From Variovorax paradoxus (GTDB lineage: Bacteria; Pseudomonadota; Gammaproteobacteria; Burkholderiales; Burkholderiaceae_C): a stretch of DNA of 64,000 nucleotides. The notes under the pieces were generated by a model, which saw only the letters and a list, made by a program, of their open reading frames with translations, had not been told where the DNA came from and made no database searches. Every line of letters begins with the position of its first letter. The first letter of the stretch is position 1. The position numbers were made by a program, and so were the translations under genes. The stretch spans positions 2,852,001 through 2,916,000 of the forward strand of contig NZ_JAUSXG010000001.1 in NCBI RefSeq assembly GCF_030815855.1. Direction: 5' to 3'. Shown piece after piece: positions 16,582-25,900 of this stretch.

Positions 16582-18285
16582 ATGTGGAGCGATCTTGACA
16601 GCCTCGTCGAAGCCTCGATGCAGGAATGGAAAGTACCCGGGCTTGCCCTGGCCGTGATCCAGGACGGCGAGATTGCCGTGCTCAAGGGCTACGGCGTGCG
16701 CGACACCGACACCGGCCTGCCCGTGACCGTCGATACGCAGTTCCTGCTGTGCTCGATCACCAAGTCGTTCACTGCGGCCGGCCTCGGCCTGCTGGTCGAC
16801 GAGCGCAAGCTCGAATGGTCCAGTCCGGTGCGCGACGTGATCCCGGAATTTCGCCTGCACGACCCCGTGGCGACCGAGCGGCTGACCGTGCGCGACCTGC
16901 TGTGCCATCACAGCGGGCTGCCGCGGCACGACTGGATCCACATGCCCGGCGACCTGAGCGACGCGCAGATGCTGGCGGCGCTCAGGCACCTTGCACCGAA
17001 CAAGGACCTGCGCGACACCTTTCAGTATTCGAACCTCGGCTACCTGGTCGCGGGAATGGTCACCGAGCGCATCAGCGGCCAGAGCTATCAGGCGTTCACC
17101 ACCGAGCGCCTGATGAAGCCGCTGGGCTTCAGCCATTTCGGCTTCTCCATCGAAGCACTCGCGGCCGCGGAAGACGCCGCGCGCCCGCATGCGATGGATG
17201 GCGACACGCGGTACCGCACACCGCTGTCGCCGATTCGCGCGATGCCGGCCGGCGGCATCAACGCTTCGGTGGCCGATCTTGCGAAGTGGTCGCGCTTCCT
17301 GCTCGACGGCAAGGCGAACGGACGACAGCTGCTCTCGGCGCAGGCGCTGCGCGAGATGACGACACCGCGCGTGCACATGGGACGCTCCGAATTCGCCGAG
17401 ATCGGCGACTCGCACTACGGCCTCGGCCTGTTCTGCGAGCAGTACCGCGGCGAGCGCACCATCGCGCACTCGGGCTCGTGGACCGGCTGGAGCACGCTCA
17501 TGACGATGCAGCCCGAACGCCGCGCGGGCGTGGTGGTGCTGACGAACCGCACGCCGGGCAGCGTCCACGCGATCCTCACCTACGCGGTGCTCGACCGCCT
17601 CTGCGGCCGCGAGCCGGTCGACTGGCTCGGGCGGCTGGTGCCCCGGCGCAAGCAGGCGCTCGAACAGCAGAAGATCGACGAAAAAGCGAGCGCGGAAGTG
17701 CGCAAAAGCGGAACCCGGCCGAGCCACCCGCTCGACGACTATGTCGGCGGCTACGAGCACCCGGCCTACGGACGCCTGCGCATCGAAAAGGAAGCCGACG
17801 GCCTCGGCTGGCGCTGGCGCGGTATCGAGGAAAAACTCGAGCACCGCCACTACGATGTGTTCATCACCCCCGACAGGCCGACGGTGCTGCACCCCAGCAA
17901 GCGGACGCTCACGTTTCGCTACGACCGGCAGGGCCACATCGATCGCGTCGAGATACCGCTCGAGGAGATGGTCGAAGACATCGTGTTCCGCCGCATCGCG
18001 GCCGGCGACGTGCTGGATGCGGCGTTTCGCCGGCTGTGCGCCGGAGACTACCTGCACAGCGGCCGCGTGATCGAGATCAGGCTCGACGCCAACGGCGAAC
18101 TCGGCATGACGATTCCGGGACAGCCCACTTACCGCCTGCTGCCGGCCGACGGACGCAGCTTCAACGTCGACACGCTCGAGGGCTACGGCGTGGAGTTCCG
18201 CCGGCCTTCGCCCGACACGGTGGACGCGATGATCTTTCACGAACCGCGCACCACCGCCCTCGCACCGAGGGTGGAGAAAACCTAG
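16582..18285 (+). CDS. Serine hydrolase of the beta-lactamase / D-aminopeptidase family
   Basis: 567 residues. The N-terminal 370 or so form a class C beta-lactamase-type domain with Ser58-x-x-Lys61 (SITK), Tyr149-Ser150-Asn151 (YSN) and a later HSGSW replacing KTG. The C-terminal 190 residues form beta-rich domains (DYVGGYEHPAYGRL) as in DmpB/PbpX-like D-aminopeptidases and esterases. No signal peptide is seen, so it is probably cytoplasmic. It follows the aldoxime dehydratase gene by 73 bp and may hydrolyse an amide or ester in the same pathway; the substrate is unknown. It overlaps the convergent matB gene by 4 bp. Confidence 0.87.
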   Translation: MWSDLDSLVEASMQEWKVPGLALAVIQDGEIAVLKGYGVRDTDTGLPVTVDTQFLLCSITKSFTAAGLGLLVDERKLEWSSPVRDVIPEFRLHDPVATERLTVRDLLCHHSGLPRHDWIHMPGDLSDAQMLAALRHLAPNKDLRDTFQYSNLGYLVAGMVTERISGQSYQAFTTERLMKPLGFSHFGFSIEALAAAEDAARPHAMDGDTRYRTPLSPIRAMPAGGINASVADLAKWSRFLLDGKANGRQLLSAQALREMTTPRVHMGRSEFAEIGDSHYGLGLFCEQYRGERTIAHSGSWTGWSTLMTMQPERRAGVVVLTNRTPGSVHAILTYAVLDRLCGREPVDWLGRLVPRRKQALEQQKIDEKASAEVRKSGTRPSHPLDDYVGGYEHPAYGRLRIEKEADGLGWRWRGIEEKLEHRHYDVFITPDRPTVLHPSKRTLTFRYDRQGHIDRVEIPLEEMVEDIVFRRIAAGDVLDAAFRRLCAGDYLHSGRVIEIRLDANGELGMTIPGQPTYRLLPADGRSFNVDTLEGYGVEFRRPSPDTVDAMIFHEPRTTALAPRVEKT

Positions 18286-19817
18286 GTGAACAACCCCTTG
18301 TGCCGCTCGCGCAGCAGCGCCTTCTGCACCTTGCCCATGGTGTTGCGCGGCAGTTCGTCCACCACGAAGCAGCGCTTCGGAATCTTGAAGTTCGCGAGCT
18401 TCGACTTGAGCTCCGCCACGATGGCATCGGCGTCCAGCGCGCCGCCTGCCTTCGCAATGACGATGGCCACGCCCACTTCGCCGAAGTCGGGGTGCGGCAC
18501 GCCGATCACCGCGCTTTCGGCCACGCCGGCCAGCTCGTTGATGTAGCCCTCGATCTCGGCGGGATAGACGTTGTAGCCGCCGCTGATGATGAGGTCCTTG
18601 CTGCGTCCGACGATGGTGATGTAGCCGCGGCCGTCGATCTTGCCGACGTCGCCGGTCTTGAAGAAACCGTCGGCGGTGAACTCTTCTTTCGTCTTCTCGG
18701 GCATGCGCCAGTAGCCGGCGAACACGTTCGGGCCGCTGACTTCGATGTTGCCGATCTCGTCGGTGGTGCAGTCGCGCCCGCTGTCGTCTCGCACGCGCAG
18801 TTGCACGCCGGGCAAAGCAAAGCCGACCGTGCCGCCGCGGCGTTCGCCCTGCGCCGGGCTGTAGGGGTTGGAGGTGAGCATCACCGTTTCGCTCATGCCG
18901 TAGCGCTCGAGAATGGTGTGGCCGGTGCGCTCGCGCCACTCGTCGAAGGTTTCGATGAGCAGCGGCGCGGAGCCCGCGACGAAGAGCCGCATGTTGCGCA
19001 CCGCTTCGCGCGTGAGCCCCGGCTCGGCCAGCAGCCGCACGTAGAGCGTGGGCACGCCCATGAACACGGAGGCTTCGGGCAGCTTCTCGACCACGCGCTT
19101 GGGGTCGAACTTCGAAAGCCAGATCATCTTGCTGCCGTTGAGCAGCGCACCGTGCAGTGCGACGAAGAGGCCGTGCACATGGAAGATCGGCAGCGCGTGG
19201 ATCAGCACGTCGCCTTCTGTCCAGCCCCAGTAGTCCTTGAGCACCTGGGCGTTCGACAGCAGGTTGCCATGCGTGAGCATGGCGCCCTTGCTGCGGCCCG
19301 TCGTGCCGCTGGTGTAGAGAATCGCCGCTAGGTCGTCCGCTTTTCGGTCGACCACCGCATGCTGGTCGCTGCACTGCGAGGCAACTTCCAGCAGCGTGCC
19401 GGTGCGGTTGTCGTCCAGCGTGAACACATGCCGCGTGCCCGCCGCATTGGCGATCGGCCCGACCCATGAGGCATTGCGGCTGGTGCACACCACCACGGCG
19501 GGTTCCGCATTGCCGACGAAGTATTCGATCTCGGCGCTCTGATAGGCCGTGTTGAGCGGCAGGAACACGTAGCCGGCACGCAAGGTGGCGAGATACAGGA
19601 TCATCGCCTCGACCGACTTCTCGACCTGCACCGCGACGCGGGCGCCCTCTTCCAGGCCCAGCGCTCCGAGCAGGTTGGCGATCATCGCGCTCGCGCGATC
19701 GAGATCTCGCCACGAGTAGAACAGGCCGTTGTCGGTCTCGACGGCAATGCTGTCGAGGTCGGCCGGAAAGGCCGCGCGCAAGGCGGCAAACAGGTTGGGG
19801 TTGGCTTTCGTCTTCAT
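18282..19817 (-). CDS. matB: Malonyl-CoA synthetase (malonate-CoA ligase)
   Basis: 511 residues of the acyl-adenylate-forming superfamily. The P-loop-like YTSGTTGRSKG is at residues 168-178, then GVPTLYVRLL, GSAPLLIETFDEW, ERYGMSE, and the C-terminal PRNTMGKVQKALLRE whose Lys closes the adenylation site. The protein resembles MatB enzymes that make malonyl-CoA from malonate, ATP and CoA. It is the last gene of a leftward operon with malonyl-CoA decarboxylase and a GntR regulator, which supports malonate or a substituted malonate as substrate. Confidence 0.9.
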   Translation of the reverse strand: MKTKANPNLFAALRAAFPADLDSIAVETDNGLFYSWRDLDRASAMIANLLGALGLEEGARVAVQVEKSVEAMILYLATLRAGYVFLPLNTAYQSAEIEYFVGNAEPAVVVCTSRNASWVGPIANAAGTRHVFTLDDNRTGTLLEVASQCSDQHAVVDRKADDLAAILYTSGTTGRSKGAMLTHGNLLSNAQVLKDYWGWTEGDVLIHALPIFHVHGLFVALHGALLNGSKMIWLSKFDPKRVVEKLPEASVFMGVPTLYVRLLAEPGLTREAVRNMRLFVAGSAPLLIETFDEWRERTGHTILERYGMSETVMLTSNPYSPAQGERRGGTVGFALPGVQLRVRDDSGRDCTTDEIGNIEVSGPNVFAGYWRMPEKTKEEFTADGFFKTGDVGKIDGRGYITIVGRSKDLIISGGYNVYPAEIEGYINELAGVAESAVIGVPHPDFGEVGVAIVIAKAGGALDADAIVAELKSKLANFKIPKRCFVVDELPRNTMGKVQKALLRERHKGLFT

Positions 19818-19828
19818 CGGCAGTTATT

Positions 19829-20608
19829 TCAGAAATTCGGTGTGCGCTTGGCCAGAAAGGCGGCGATGCCTTCGCGGTGTTCGGCGGAATCGGCGTAGTC
19901 GTAGGCGGTTGCGAGCAGGCTCTCGGTCGACTGCGCGCCGGCCTTCAGCATCGCGAAGGTGCGCTTGTGGAGGCGCGCGGCCTGCGGTGCCAATGCAGCG
20001 ATGCGCGCCGCATGCGCCTGCGCGGCGGCGGCCACTTCGTCGTCGGGCAGCACTTGCAGCAGAAAGCCGGCGTCGTAGAGGCGCTGTGCGCCGTGCACGC
20101 CGGCGGCCAGCAGCATGTCGCGCGCGAGCACGTCGCCGATGGCGCCGTGAACCAATGCGGCTTCTCGGGGCGCCATCGGAAAACCGAGCTTGGCAATAGG
20201 GGCGCCGAACTTCGCGGAGGCGCCAGCAAGCCGGATGTCGCAGCAGCTCGCAATCTCGATGCCGGCGCCCATGCACGCGCCTTCGATCTGCGCGACCACG
20301 GGCAGCGGGCAATCGAGCATGGCCTGCAGCGCGCCCCAGACTTCGTTCTCGTGGAATTCGCGCAAACTGGCTTCGTCGAAACGGAACGACGGGTATTCGG
20401 AGATGTCGCCACCCGCGCAGAAGGTTCCCGCTTCGCCGCCGACAACGACGCATCGAAGCTCCGTGTCATCGGGCTGGCCGATGCCGTCGAACACCGCACG
20501 CAGCTCGCGCCACATGGCGCGCGTCATCGCATTGAGGCGCCCCGCGTTCGACAAGGTGACGAACGCAACGGCGCCCTCGCGGCGCAAGGAAATCTGGCTG
20601 CCGCTCAT
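19829..20608 (-). CDS. Enoyl-CoA hydratase/isomerase-family protein
   Basis: 259 residues of the crotonase fold. The oxyanion-hole strings GEAGTFCAGGDISEYPS and EGACMGAGIEIASCCDIRLA are visible; CDIRLA and KFGAPIAKLGFP are typical. Its start ATG overlaps the stop of the upstream binding-protein gene (TAATG), so the two are coupled. It is not needed for plain malonate breakdown (MatB plus decarboxylase), so its presence suggests that the operon handles a longer or unsaturated malonate derivative. The exact reaction is not clear. Confidence 0.88.
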   Translation of the reverse strand: MSGSQISLRREGAVAFVTLSNAGRLNAMTRAMWRELRAVFDGIGQPDDTELRCVVVGGEAGTFCAGGDISEYPSFRFDEASLREFHENEVWGALQAMLDCPLPVVAQIEGACMGAGIEIASCCDIRLAGASAKFGAPIAKLGFPMAPREAALVHGAIGDVLARDMLLAAGVHGAQRLYDAGFLLQVLPDDEVAAAAQAHAARIAALAPQAARLHKRTFAMLKAGAQSTESLLATAYDYADSAEHREGIAAFLAKRTPNF

Positions 20609-21597
20609 TACTCGAGCTTGGCGCCCGAGGCCTTCACCACAGCGGCCCAACGCTTGATTTCCGAGTTGACGAAACCGCCATACGAAGCCATGGTGAGGTT
20701 CGGAATCTCGGACCCGTTCTGAGCCCAGATGGCCTTGAGCTCGTCCGTGGCAAGCGCCTTCTTCATGTCGTCGACGATGCGTGCCTGCAGGTCGGCCGGT
20801 GTGCCCTTGGGCGCCCACAGGCCATACCAGGTGGTGACCGTGTAGTCGGGCAGGCCCACCTCGGCGGCGCAGGGCACGTCGGGGAATGCGGGGTTGCGCT
20901 TGCTGCCGGCGACCATCAGCGCCTTGATGCGGCCGCCCTTGATGTGCTGGGCCGATGAGCCGAGGCCATCGAACATCAGGTCGACGTTGCCCGAGATCAG
21001 GTCCGACAGCGCCGGACCCGCGCCACGGTACGGAATATGGGTGATGAAGGTGCCGGTCTGCAGCTTGAACAGCTCGCCCGCCAGGTGATGCGACGTGCCC
21101 GAACCGGCCGAGCCGTAGTTGAGCTTGCCGGGGTTGCGCTTGGCGGCGGCAACGAACTCCTGCAGCGTGGTGGACGTGACGCGCTTCGGGTTGACCACCA
21201 CCACCTGCGGCACATTGGCCAGCAGCATCAGCGGCACGAAGTCTTTCTCGATGTCGTAGTCGAGCTTGGGGTAGATCGACGGGGCGATCGCGTGGTGCAC
21301 CGCGCCCATGAAGAGCGTGTAGCCATCGGCCTGCGCCTTCGAGGCGATGCTTGCGCCCACGGTGCCGCCGGCGCCGCCGCGGTTGTCGATCACCAGGGTC
21401 TGTCCGGTGATCTTGGAGAACTGAGCCGAGAGCGGGCGCGCGAACGCATCGGTGCCGCCGCCGGCCGGAAACGGCACGACCATGTTGACCGGCCGCGTCG
21501 GCCAGTTACCCCCCTGCGCATGGGCGCCGCCGCACAGAACGGCTGCACCGGCTGCGCCCAGGCGCAGCACGTCGCGTCGTTGAAAACCCTGAGTCAT
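20608..21597 (-). CDS. Bug/TctC-type periplasmic substrate-binding protein
   Basis: 329 residues with a twin-arginine-like signal (RRDVLRLGAAGAAVLCGGAHAQ). The core has the Bug-family blocks PTRPVNMVVPFPAGGGTDAFAR, VIDNRGGAGGTVGA, LNYGSAGSGTSHHLAGELFK and IPYRGAGPALSDLISG. Bug proteins bind carboxylates in the periplasm for tripartite tricarboxylate transporters. No TctA/TctB membrane genes are present here, so it must work with a partner elsewhere or act as a sensor. Its position in the malonate operon suggests a di- or tricarboxylate ligand. Confidence 0.92.
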   Translation of the reverse strand: MTQGFQRRDVLRLGAAGAAVLCGGAHAQGGNWPTRPVNMVVPFPAGGGTDAFARPLSAQFSKITGQTLVIDNRGGAGGTVGASIASKAQADGYTLFMGAVHHAIAPSIYPKLDYDIEKDFVPLMLLANVPQVVVVNPKRVTSTTLQEFVAAAKRNPGKLNYGSAGSGTSHHLAGELFKLQTGTFITHIPYRGAGPALSDLISGNVDLMFDGLGSSAQHIKGGRIKALMVAGSKRNPAFPDVPCAAEVGLPDYTVTTWYGLWAPKGTPADLQARIVDDMKKALATDELKAIWAQNGSEIPNLTMASYGGFVNSEIKRWAAVVKASGAKLE

Positions 21598-21671
21598 CTG
21601 TCATCTCCTGTCGTTGTAGATTGCCGCACCATGCGGGCCGGTGCATCACGCCCCGGACTTTCTTTCAGAAC

Positions 21672-23144
21672 TCAGCCTTTTTTGAAGAACAGGCTTTCGA
21701 CATCTCCCGATACCGCCACCTTGCCGTCGGCCAGCCACGCGCGATGCTTGTCGAGCCGCTTGAGATCGTAGAGGTAATTGACCATCAGGCCATACGCCTG
21801 TTTGTGCCCTTTGGGCGACGGGTCACCGGCCCAGTTGAGCCGCTCCACCCGCGCGCCGTTGCCCAGATGAAAGCGCGCCACGGGATCGGCCGGCGTACCG
21901 TCGATCAGCGTGTGGCCCAGGTATTCGGCGGCCGCCTGCAAAAGCCATTGGCGCAGCGGCGACTTCGCATCGAGCGTGGCGGCGCCGTCCACCGCGGCAA
22001 GCAGGCGGTCGGCGGTGGGCGGCAGCGATCCGACCAGGCGGCCGAGCTCGGCCTCGCGCTTTTCGTCCAGGCGCGGCAGCAGCTCCGCGGCGTTCTTCGC
22101 GAGCCAGGCGCGAAAGCCGGGAATCGGCGAGAGCGTGGCGAAGGTCTTCAGGCGCGGCAGCTCGTCCTGCAGCGTCTCGACCACGCGCTTGATGAGCGAA
22201 TCGCCGAAGCTCACGCCGCGCAAGCCGTTCTGGGTGTTGCTGATCGAATAGAAGATCGCCGTGGTCGCCTTGGCCGGCAGGATGGGCACGGCGGCCTCGT
22301 CGAGCAGCGGCGTGATGCCGTCGCTGATGCGGTCGACCAGCGCCACCTCGACGAAGATCAGCGGCTCGTTGGGCAGCCGCGGATGGAAGAAGCCGTAGCA
22401 GCGGCGGTCGCTGTCGTCGAGCCGGTTCTTCACGTCGGTCCAGCTCTTGATGTCGTGCACGGCCTCGTAGCGGATCAGCTTCTCGATCAGCGAAGCCGGC
22501 GAATGCCAGTCGATGCGGCGCAGTTCGAGAAATGCGACGTCGAACCAGGTGGAGAACAGGTGCTCCAGTTCGGCATCGAGCGCGATCAACCGCTTGTCGG
22601 ACTTCAGGAAAGGCAGCAGCTCGGCGCGCAGGTCGACCAGGAAGCGCATGCCCTCCGGCTCGACCGCAAAGCGCTGCAGGAGGCGCATGCGGGGCGACAC
22701 CAGCGCACGCCGCAGCTTCAGCTCGGCCTGGCCTTCGTCGGGCGTTCCGACAGCGGCCTGATGCTGGTCGCGCGCCGACTTGAGCTTTTGCGGATCGGCC
22801 GCGAAATGCTCGCTCATCAGCGCCCAGTAGTCGCGTCGCTCCTCGGGCGTGGCAGCGGCGTATTCGCGTGCAATGGCATGCGCCCTGCGGCCGCCCTCGA
22901 CCTCGCTCACGCGCGGATCGATGACCGACTGCAAGGCCGTGAGCACGCGGCGCAAGGCACGCGGCGACAGCGCTTCGTCGGCCTTTCGCAGCGTGGCCTG
23001 CATGCGCTCGGCCGTGGAGCGTACGCTGGGCTTCGCCGCCGTCTTGGGCGCGCTGCGAGTAGCGCCATCGGGTGCCACGGGTACGTTGTTGTCGGACTTC
23101 TCGCCAGAGCGCAGCCGCGCCTGGAACCACTCGGTCGCACTCAT
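21672..23144 (-). CDS. matA: Malonyl-CoA decarboxylase
   Basis: 490 residues of the eukaryotic-like malonyl-CoA decarboxylase family, which releases CO2 from malonyl-CoA to give acetyl-CoA. The catalytic region carries FYSISNTQNGLRGVSFGDSL (conserved Ser) and DPVARFHLGNGARVERLNW (conserved His). The N-terminal helical domain contains LRRALVSPRMRLLQRF and FLVDLRAELL. The ATG at 23144 is chosen; a TTG two codons upstream is possible. It is adjacent to the regulator matR and ends about 75 bp before the Bug gene. Confidence 0.93.
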   Translation of the reverse strand: MSATEWFQARLRSGEKSDNNVPVAPDGATRSAPKTAAKPSVRSTAERMQATLRKADEALSPRALRRVLTALQSVIDPRVSEVEGGRRAHAIAREYAAATPEERRDYWALMSEHFAADPQKLKSARDQHQAAVGTPDEGQAELKLRRALVSPRMRLLQRFAVEPEGMRFLVDLRAELLPFLKSDKRLIALDAELEHLFSTWFDVAFLELRRIDWHSPASLIEKLIRYEAVHDIKSWTDVKNRLDDSDRRCYGFFHPRLPNEPLIFVEVALVDRISDGITPLLDEAAVPILPAKATTAIFYSISNTQNGLRGVSFGDSLIKRVVETLQDELPRLKTFATLSPIPGFRAWLAKNAAELLPRLDEKREAELGRLVGSLPPTADRLLAAVDGAATLDAKSPLRQWLLQAAAEYLGHTLIDGTPADPVARFHLGNGARVERLNWAGDPSPKGHKQAYGLMVNYLYDLKRLDKHRAWLADGKVAVSGDVESLFFKKG

Positions 23145-23193
23145 CGACAAACTCCAATTCTGTGGGGTGGGGAGATGCCCTTCTTCGTGCCGT

Positions 23194-23889
23194 TCATGAC
23201 ATCACCCTGGATTTCTGTTGCCGCGCCACTTCGCGCAGCGCCTCGCGCTGGCGCGTCAGGTGCGTGCGCATGGCGGCATCGGCGCCTTCGCTGTCGCGCG
23301 CCTTGAGCGCCGCGAACACAGCCAGGTGCTCCGACAGGCTCTGCTCGAGCCGGCCGGGCGCGTGCAGCTGCTGAAGCCGCGCGAGCTTGAGAATCTTGCG
23401 CAGATCGCCGATCACCTGCGCCAGCCATTTGTTGTCGGCCAGCTGGATGATCGCCTCGTGAATCAGGTGGTTGGTGGCGTAGTAGTCGTTGATGCGCTTC
23501 GCCTTGGCATGGCGCACCAGCCGTTCGTGCAGCGCGTCGAGATCGTGCAGTTCGGAATCGCTCGCGTTGCGCGCGGCCTCGTAGGCGCAGCGGCCTTCGA
23601 GCAGCGCAATGACCGGAAATATCTCGTCGAGGTCGCGTTCCGTCACTTCGCGTACGAAGCAGCCGCGCCGCGGCTCATGCCGCAGCAGACCTTCGGCCGT
23701 CAGCACCTTGAGCGCCTCGCGCAACGGAGTGCGCGAAATCGACAGCCTCTCGCACAGCGCCGCCTCGTCGAGAAAGCTGCCCGGCGCCAGCTCGCCCGCG
23801 AAGATCTGCTCTCGCAAGGTTGCAGCGACTTCGTCGTGCAGGGAGTTGGGGACAAGGCGCATGGCGGAGTGCTCCGAGCCGAGGCCCAA
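23194..23889 (-). CDS. matR: GntR-family regulator of the malonate operon (FadR subfamily)
   Basis: 231 residues. The N-terminal winged helix (VAATLREQIFAGELAPGSFL, then LCERLSISRTPLREALKVL) is followed by an all-helical FCD ligand domain with metal-binding-type His residues (NHLIHEAI, EHLAVFAAL). Its length and position beside malonyl-CoA decarboxylase and matB fit MatR, which responds to malonate. The start is ATG at 23889 or, equally possible, 23862. A perfect 7-bp inverted repeat lies 3 bp upstream of the first start, suggesting autoregulation. Confidence 0.88.
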   Translation of the reverse strand: MGLGSEHSAMRLVPNSLHDEVAATLREQIFAGELAPGSFLDEAALCERLSISRTPLREALKVLTAEGLLRHEPRRGCFVREVTERDLDEIFPVIALLEGRCAYEAARNASDSELHDLDALHERLVRHAKAKRINDYYATNHLIHEAIIQLADNKWLAQVIGDLRKILKLARLQQLHAPGRLEQSLSEHLAVFAALKARDSEGADAAMRTHLTRQREALREVARQQKSRVMS

Positions 23890-23891
23890 AA

Positions 23892-23913
23892 GCGTAATTT
23901 CCTGTAATTACGC
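23892..23913. promoter_or_regulatory. Palindromic operator upstream of matR
   Basis: GCGTAAT at 23892-23898 and ATTACGC at 23907-23913 form perfect arms around an 8-bp spacer. It sits immediately 5' of the matR start and the malonate operon. GntR/FadR regulators bind such AT-cored palindromes, so it is the likely MatR site. Confidence 0.65.
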
Positions 23914-23993
23914 ATAATTGTGAGCCTGCAATGAATGCAGCGCAAGGCCGCGCATGAAACGCGCGGCCCGGACTTACCCTGAGACCTTGCCGC

Positions 23994-24815
23994 TCAGGCG
24001 ATTGCCGGCTTCGGGCGCCGCGCGGCCCAGATCCACAGGCCGATGCCGAAGAGCACCATGGGCACGCTGAGCCATTGCCCCTGGCTGAGGTTCAGCGCAC
24101 GCAGCCCGAGAAAATCGTCGGGCTCACGGAAGTATTCGGCAATGAAGCGAAGCGCGCCGTAGCCGATCAGGAACACGGCAGCCACCTGCCCCTCCTTACG
24201 CTCCTTGCGCGCGTACAGCCACATGATGACGAACAGCAGCAGCCCCTCGAGCAGGAACTGGTAGACCTGCGAAGGGTGGCGCGGCAGCATCGAGCCGCTT
24301 TGCGGAAACACCATGCCCCACGGCAAGTCGGGGCTGCTGAAGCGGCCCCAGAGCTCGCCGTTGATGAAGTTGCCGACCCGGCCTGCCGCCAAGCCTGTGG
24401 GCACGCAGGGCGAAACGAAGTCCATCACCTGCCAGAACGGCCGCGCCCGCGAACGTGCAAACCAGATCATCGCGCCGATCACGCCCAAGAGGCCGCCATG
24501 AAAACTCATGCCGCCCTGCCACACATAGAGAATTTCGAGTGGATGCGCGAGATAGAACTCGGGCTTGTAGAACAGGCAGTAGCCGAGCCGCCCGCCCACG
24601 ATGACGCCCATTACGCCGAGAAAGAGAATGTCCTCGATGTCCTTGCGTTGCCAGGCGCCCGCGCCGACGAGAGAGCGGTACGGCTCGTGGCGCAGCCGGC
24701 GGGTTCCAAGGAAATAAAACAGCGCAAAGGCGGCCAGGTAAGTCAGGCCGTACCAGTGAATGGCAATCGGCCCGAGCTGCAGGGCGATGGGATTGATCTG
24801 CGGATACATGAGCAT
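23994..24815 (-). CDS. lgt: Prolipoprotein diacylglyceryl transferase
   Basis: 273 residues, polytopic inner-membrane enzyme that adds diacylglycerol from phosphatidylglycerol to the lipobox Cys of prolipoproteins. The signature [14 protein letters not shown] is intact, as are [19 protein letters not shown] and the C-terminal [10 protein letters not shown]. The chosen ATG at 24815 (MLMYPQ) lies two codons before an alternative ATG. It probably forms a single-gene unit; the LysR gene upstream on the same strand ends 38 bp before it. Confidence 0.95.
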   Translation of the reverse strand: MLMYPQINPIALQLGPIAIHWYGLTYLAAFALFYFLGTRRLRHEPYRSLVGAGAWQRKDIEDILFLGVMGVIVGGRLGYCLFYKPEFYLAHPLEILYVWQGGMSFHGGLLGVIGAMIWFARSRARPFWQVMDFVSPCVPTGLAAGRVGNFINGELWGRFSSPDLPWGMVFPQSGSMLPRHPSQVYQFLLEGLLLFVIMWLYARKERKEGQVAAVFLIGYGALRFIAEYFREPDDFLGLRALNLSQGQWLSVPMVLFGIGLWIWAARRPKPAIA

Positions 24816-24853
24816 GCGGCAGATTGTGCCCGGAGCAAACGGCCGGGCTCGGG

Positions 24854-25792
24854 TCAGCCCGGCTTCTGCGTGCGCTCGCGAACGAATTCCACGAACCGCG
24901 CCAGCGCCGGATGCGTGGCCTGCGCCGGCCATACCAGACTGGTCTCGCAGGCGGGCAGCACCACGCCGCCGCGGCCTGCACCCTTGAACTCCCGCGCCTG
25001 GCGGTAGACCACGCCCGCGCGCCTGAACTGCATCACGCTGTGCGGCACCCATGCCACGCCGATGCCGCCCGAGACGAGGTTGACGATGGTCTGCATCTGG
25101 ATGGCCTCTTGCGCCACCGTCGGCGTGCGGCCGGCCGAGTGATAAAGGGCCTGGATCGCGTCGTGCAGCGAAGGCACGATGCGGCGCGGAAAGATCACCA
25201 GCGGCTCGGCCAGCACCTGCGCCAGCGGCACGGGCGTTGCACTCGCGAGCGCATGCTGCGCCGGCATCGCCAGTACCAGCGGCTCCTGCTCTACCGGCAG
25301 CCGCGCGAGCCCGGGAGGCGCAGCGCCGGGCGAATGCAGCATCAACCCCGCGTCGATCTCGCCGCGCGCGAAGGCTTCGAGCTGCACGTCGCCCGTGGCC
25401 TCGACCAGTTCGAGCGCCACCTCGGGGCACAGCACGCGGAACTCGCGCACCCAGGCCGGCAGTTTCTCGAAACCGATGGTGGAAACGAAGGCGATGCGCA
25501 CGCGCCCGACCTGTCCCGCCGCCGCCGCGCGGGCTCGCTCGGGAAGCGCCTGCGCACGCGCCAGCAGCTCGCGCACGTCGGGCAGCAGGGCCTCGCCGGC
25601 GGGCGTGAGCGCCACGCGGCGGCGCGTCCGGTCGAACAGCACCACGCCCAACGTCTTTTCAAGCTGGGCAATGGCCTGCGTGACGGGCGGCTGCGTCATG
25701 TGCAGGCGCTGCGCCGCTCGGCCGAAGTGAAGCTCCTCGGCCACGGCAACGAACTGGCGCCAGGCGCGCAGGTCGATCAGGGCTTCTTTCAT
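24854..25792 (-). CDS. LysR-family regulator divergent from ilvD
   Basis: 312 residues. HTH at about residues 20-40 ([20 protein letters not shown]) with the LFDRTRRRV wing, then a two-lobed ligand domain ([32 protein letters not shown]). It resembles BenM/CatR-like regulators. It is transcribed divergently from ilvD with about 108 bp between starts; that gap holds the inverted repeat ATCGGA (25821-25826) / TCCGAT (25848-25853). Whether it controls ilvD or an unlinked pathway is not known. Confidence 0.9.
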   Translation of the reverse strand: MKEALIDLRAWRQFVAVAEELHFGRAAQRLHMTQPPVTQAIAQLEKTLGVVLFDRTRRRVALTPAGEALLPDVRELLARAQALPERARAAAAGQVGRVRIAFVSTIGFEKLPAWVREFRVLCPEVALELVEATGDVQLEAFARGEIDAGLMLHSPGAAPPGLARLPVEQEPLVLAMPAQHALASATPVPLAQVLAEPLVIFPRRIVPSLHDAIQALYHSAGRTPTVAQEAIQMQTIVNLVSGGIGVAWVPHSVMQFRRAGVVYRQAREFKGAGRGGVVLPACETSLVWPAQATHPALARFVEFVRERTQKPG

Positions 25793-25900
25793 ATGTCGAG
25801 CATATCAATCAACGCACAACATCGGATTGGAATGAATCAATGAGAAGTCCGATACTTGACCCCTCCCCCGAGAATTCCCCCACGAGAAGAGACACCCACC

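Noticed and set aside
16552-19713. A 1053-codon open frame on the minus strand
   Set aside because: It runs through both the serine hydrolase and matB, is a low-complexity Arg/Ala/Gly-rich translation without any family motif, and is an antisense/out-of-frame shadow caused by high GC.
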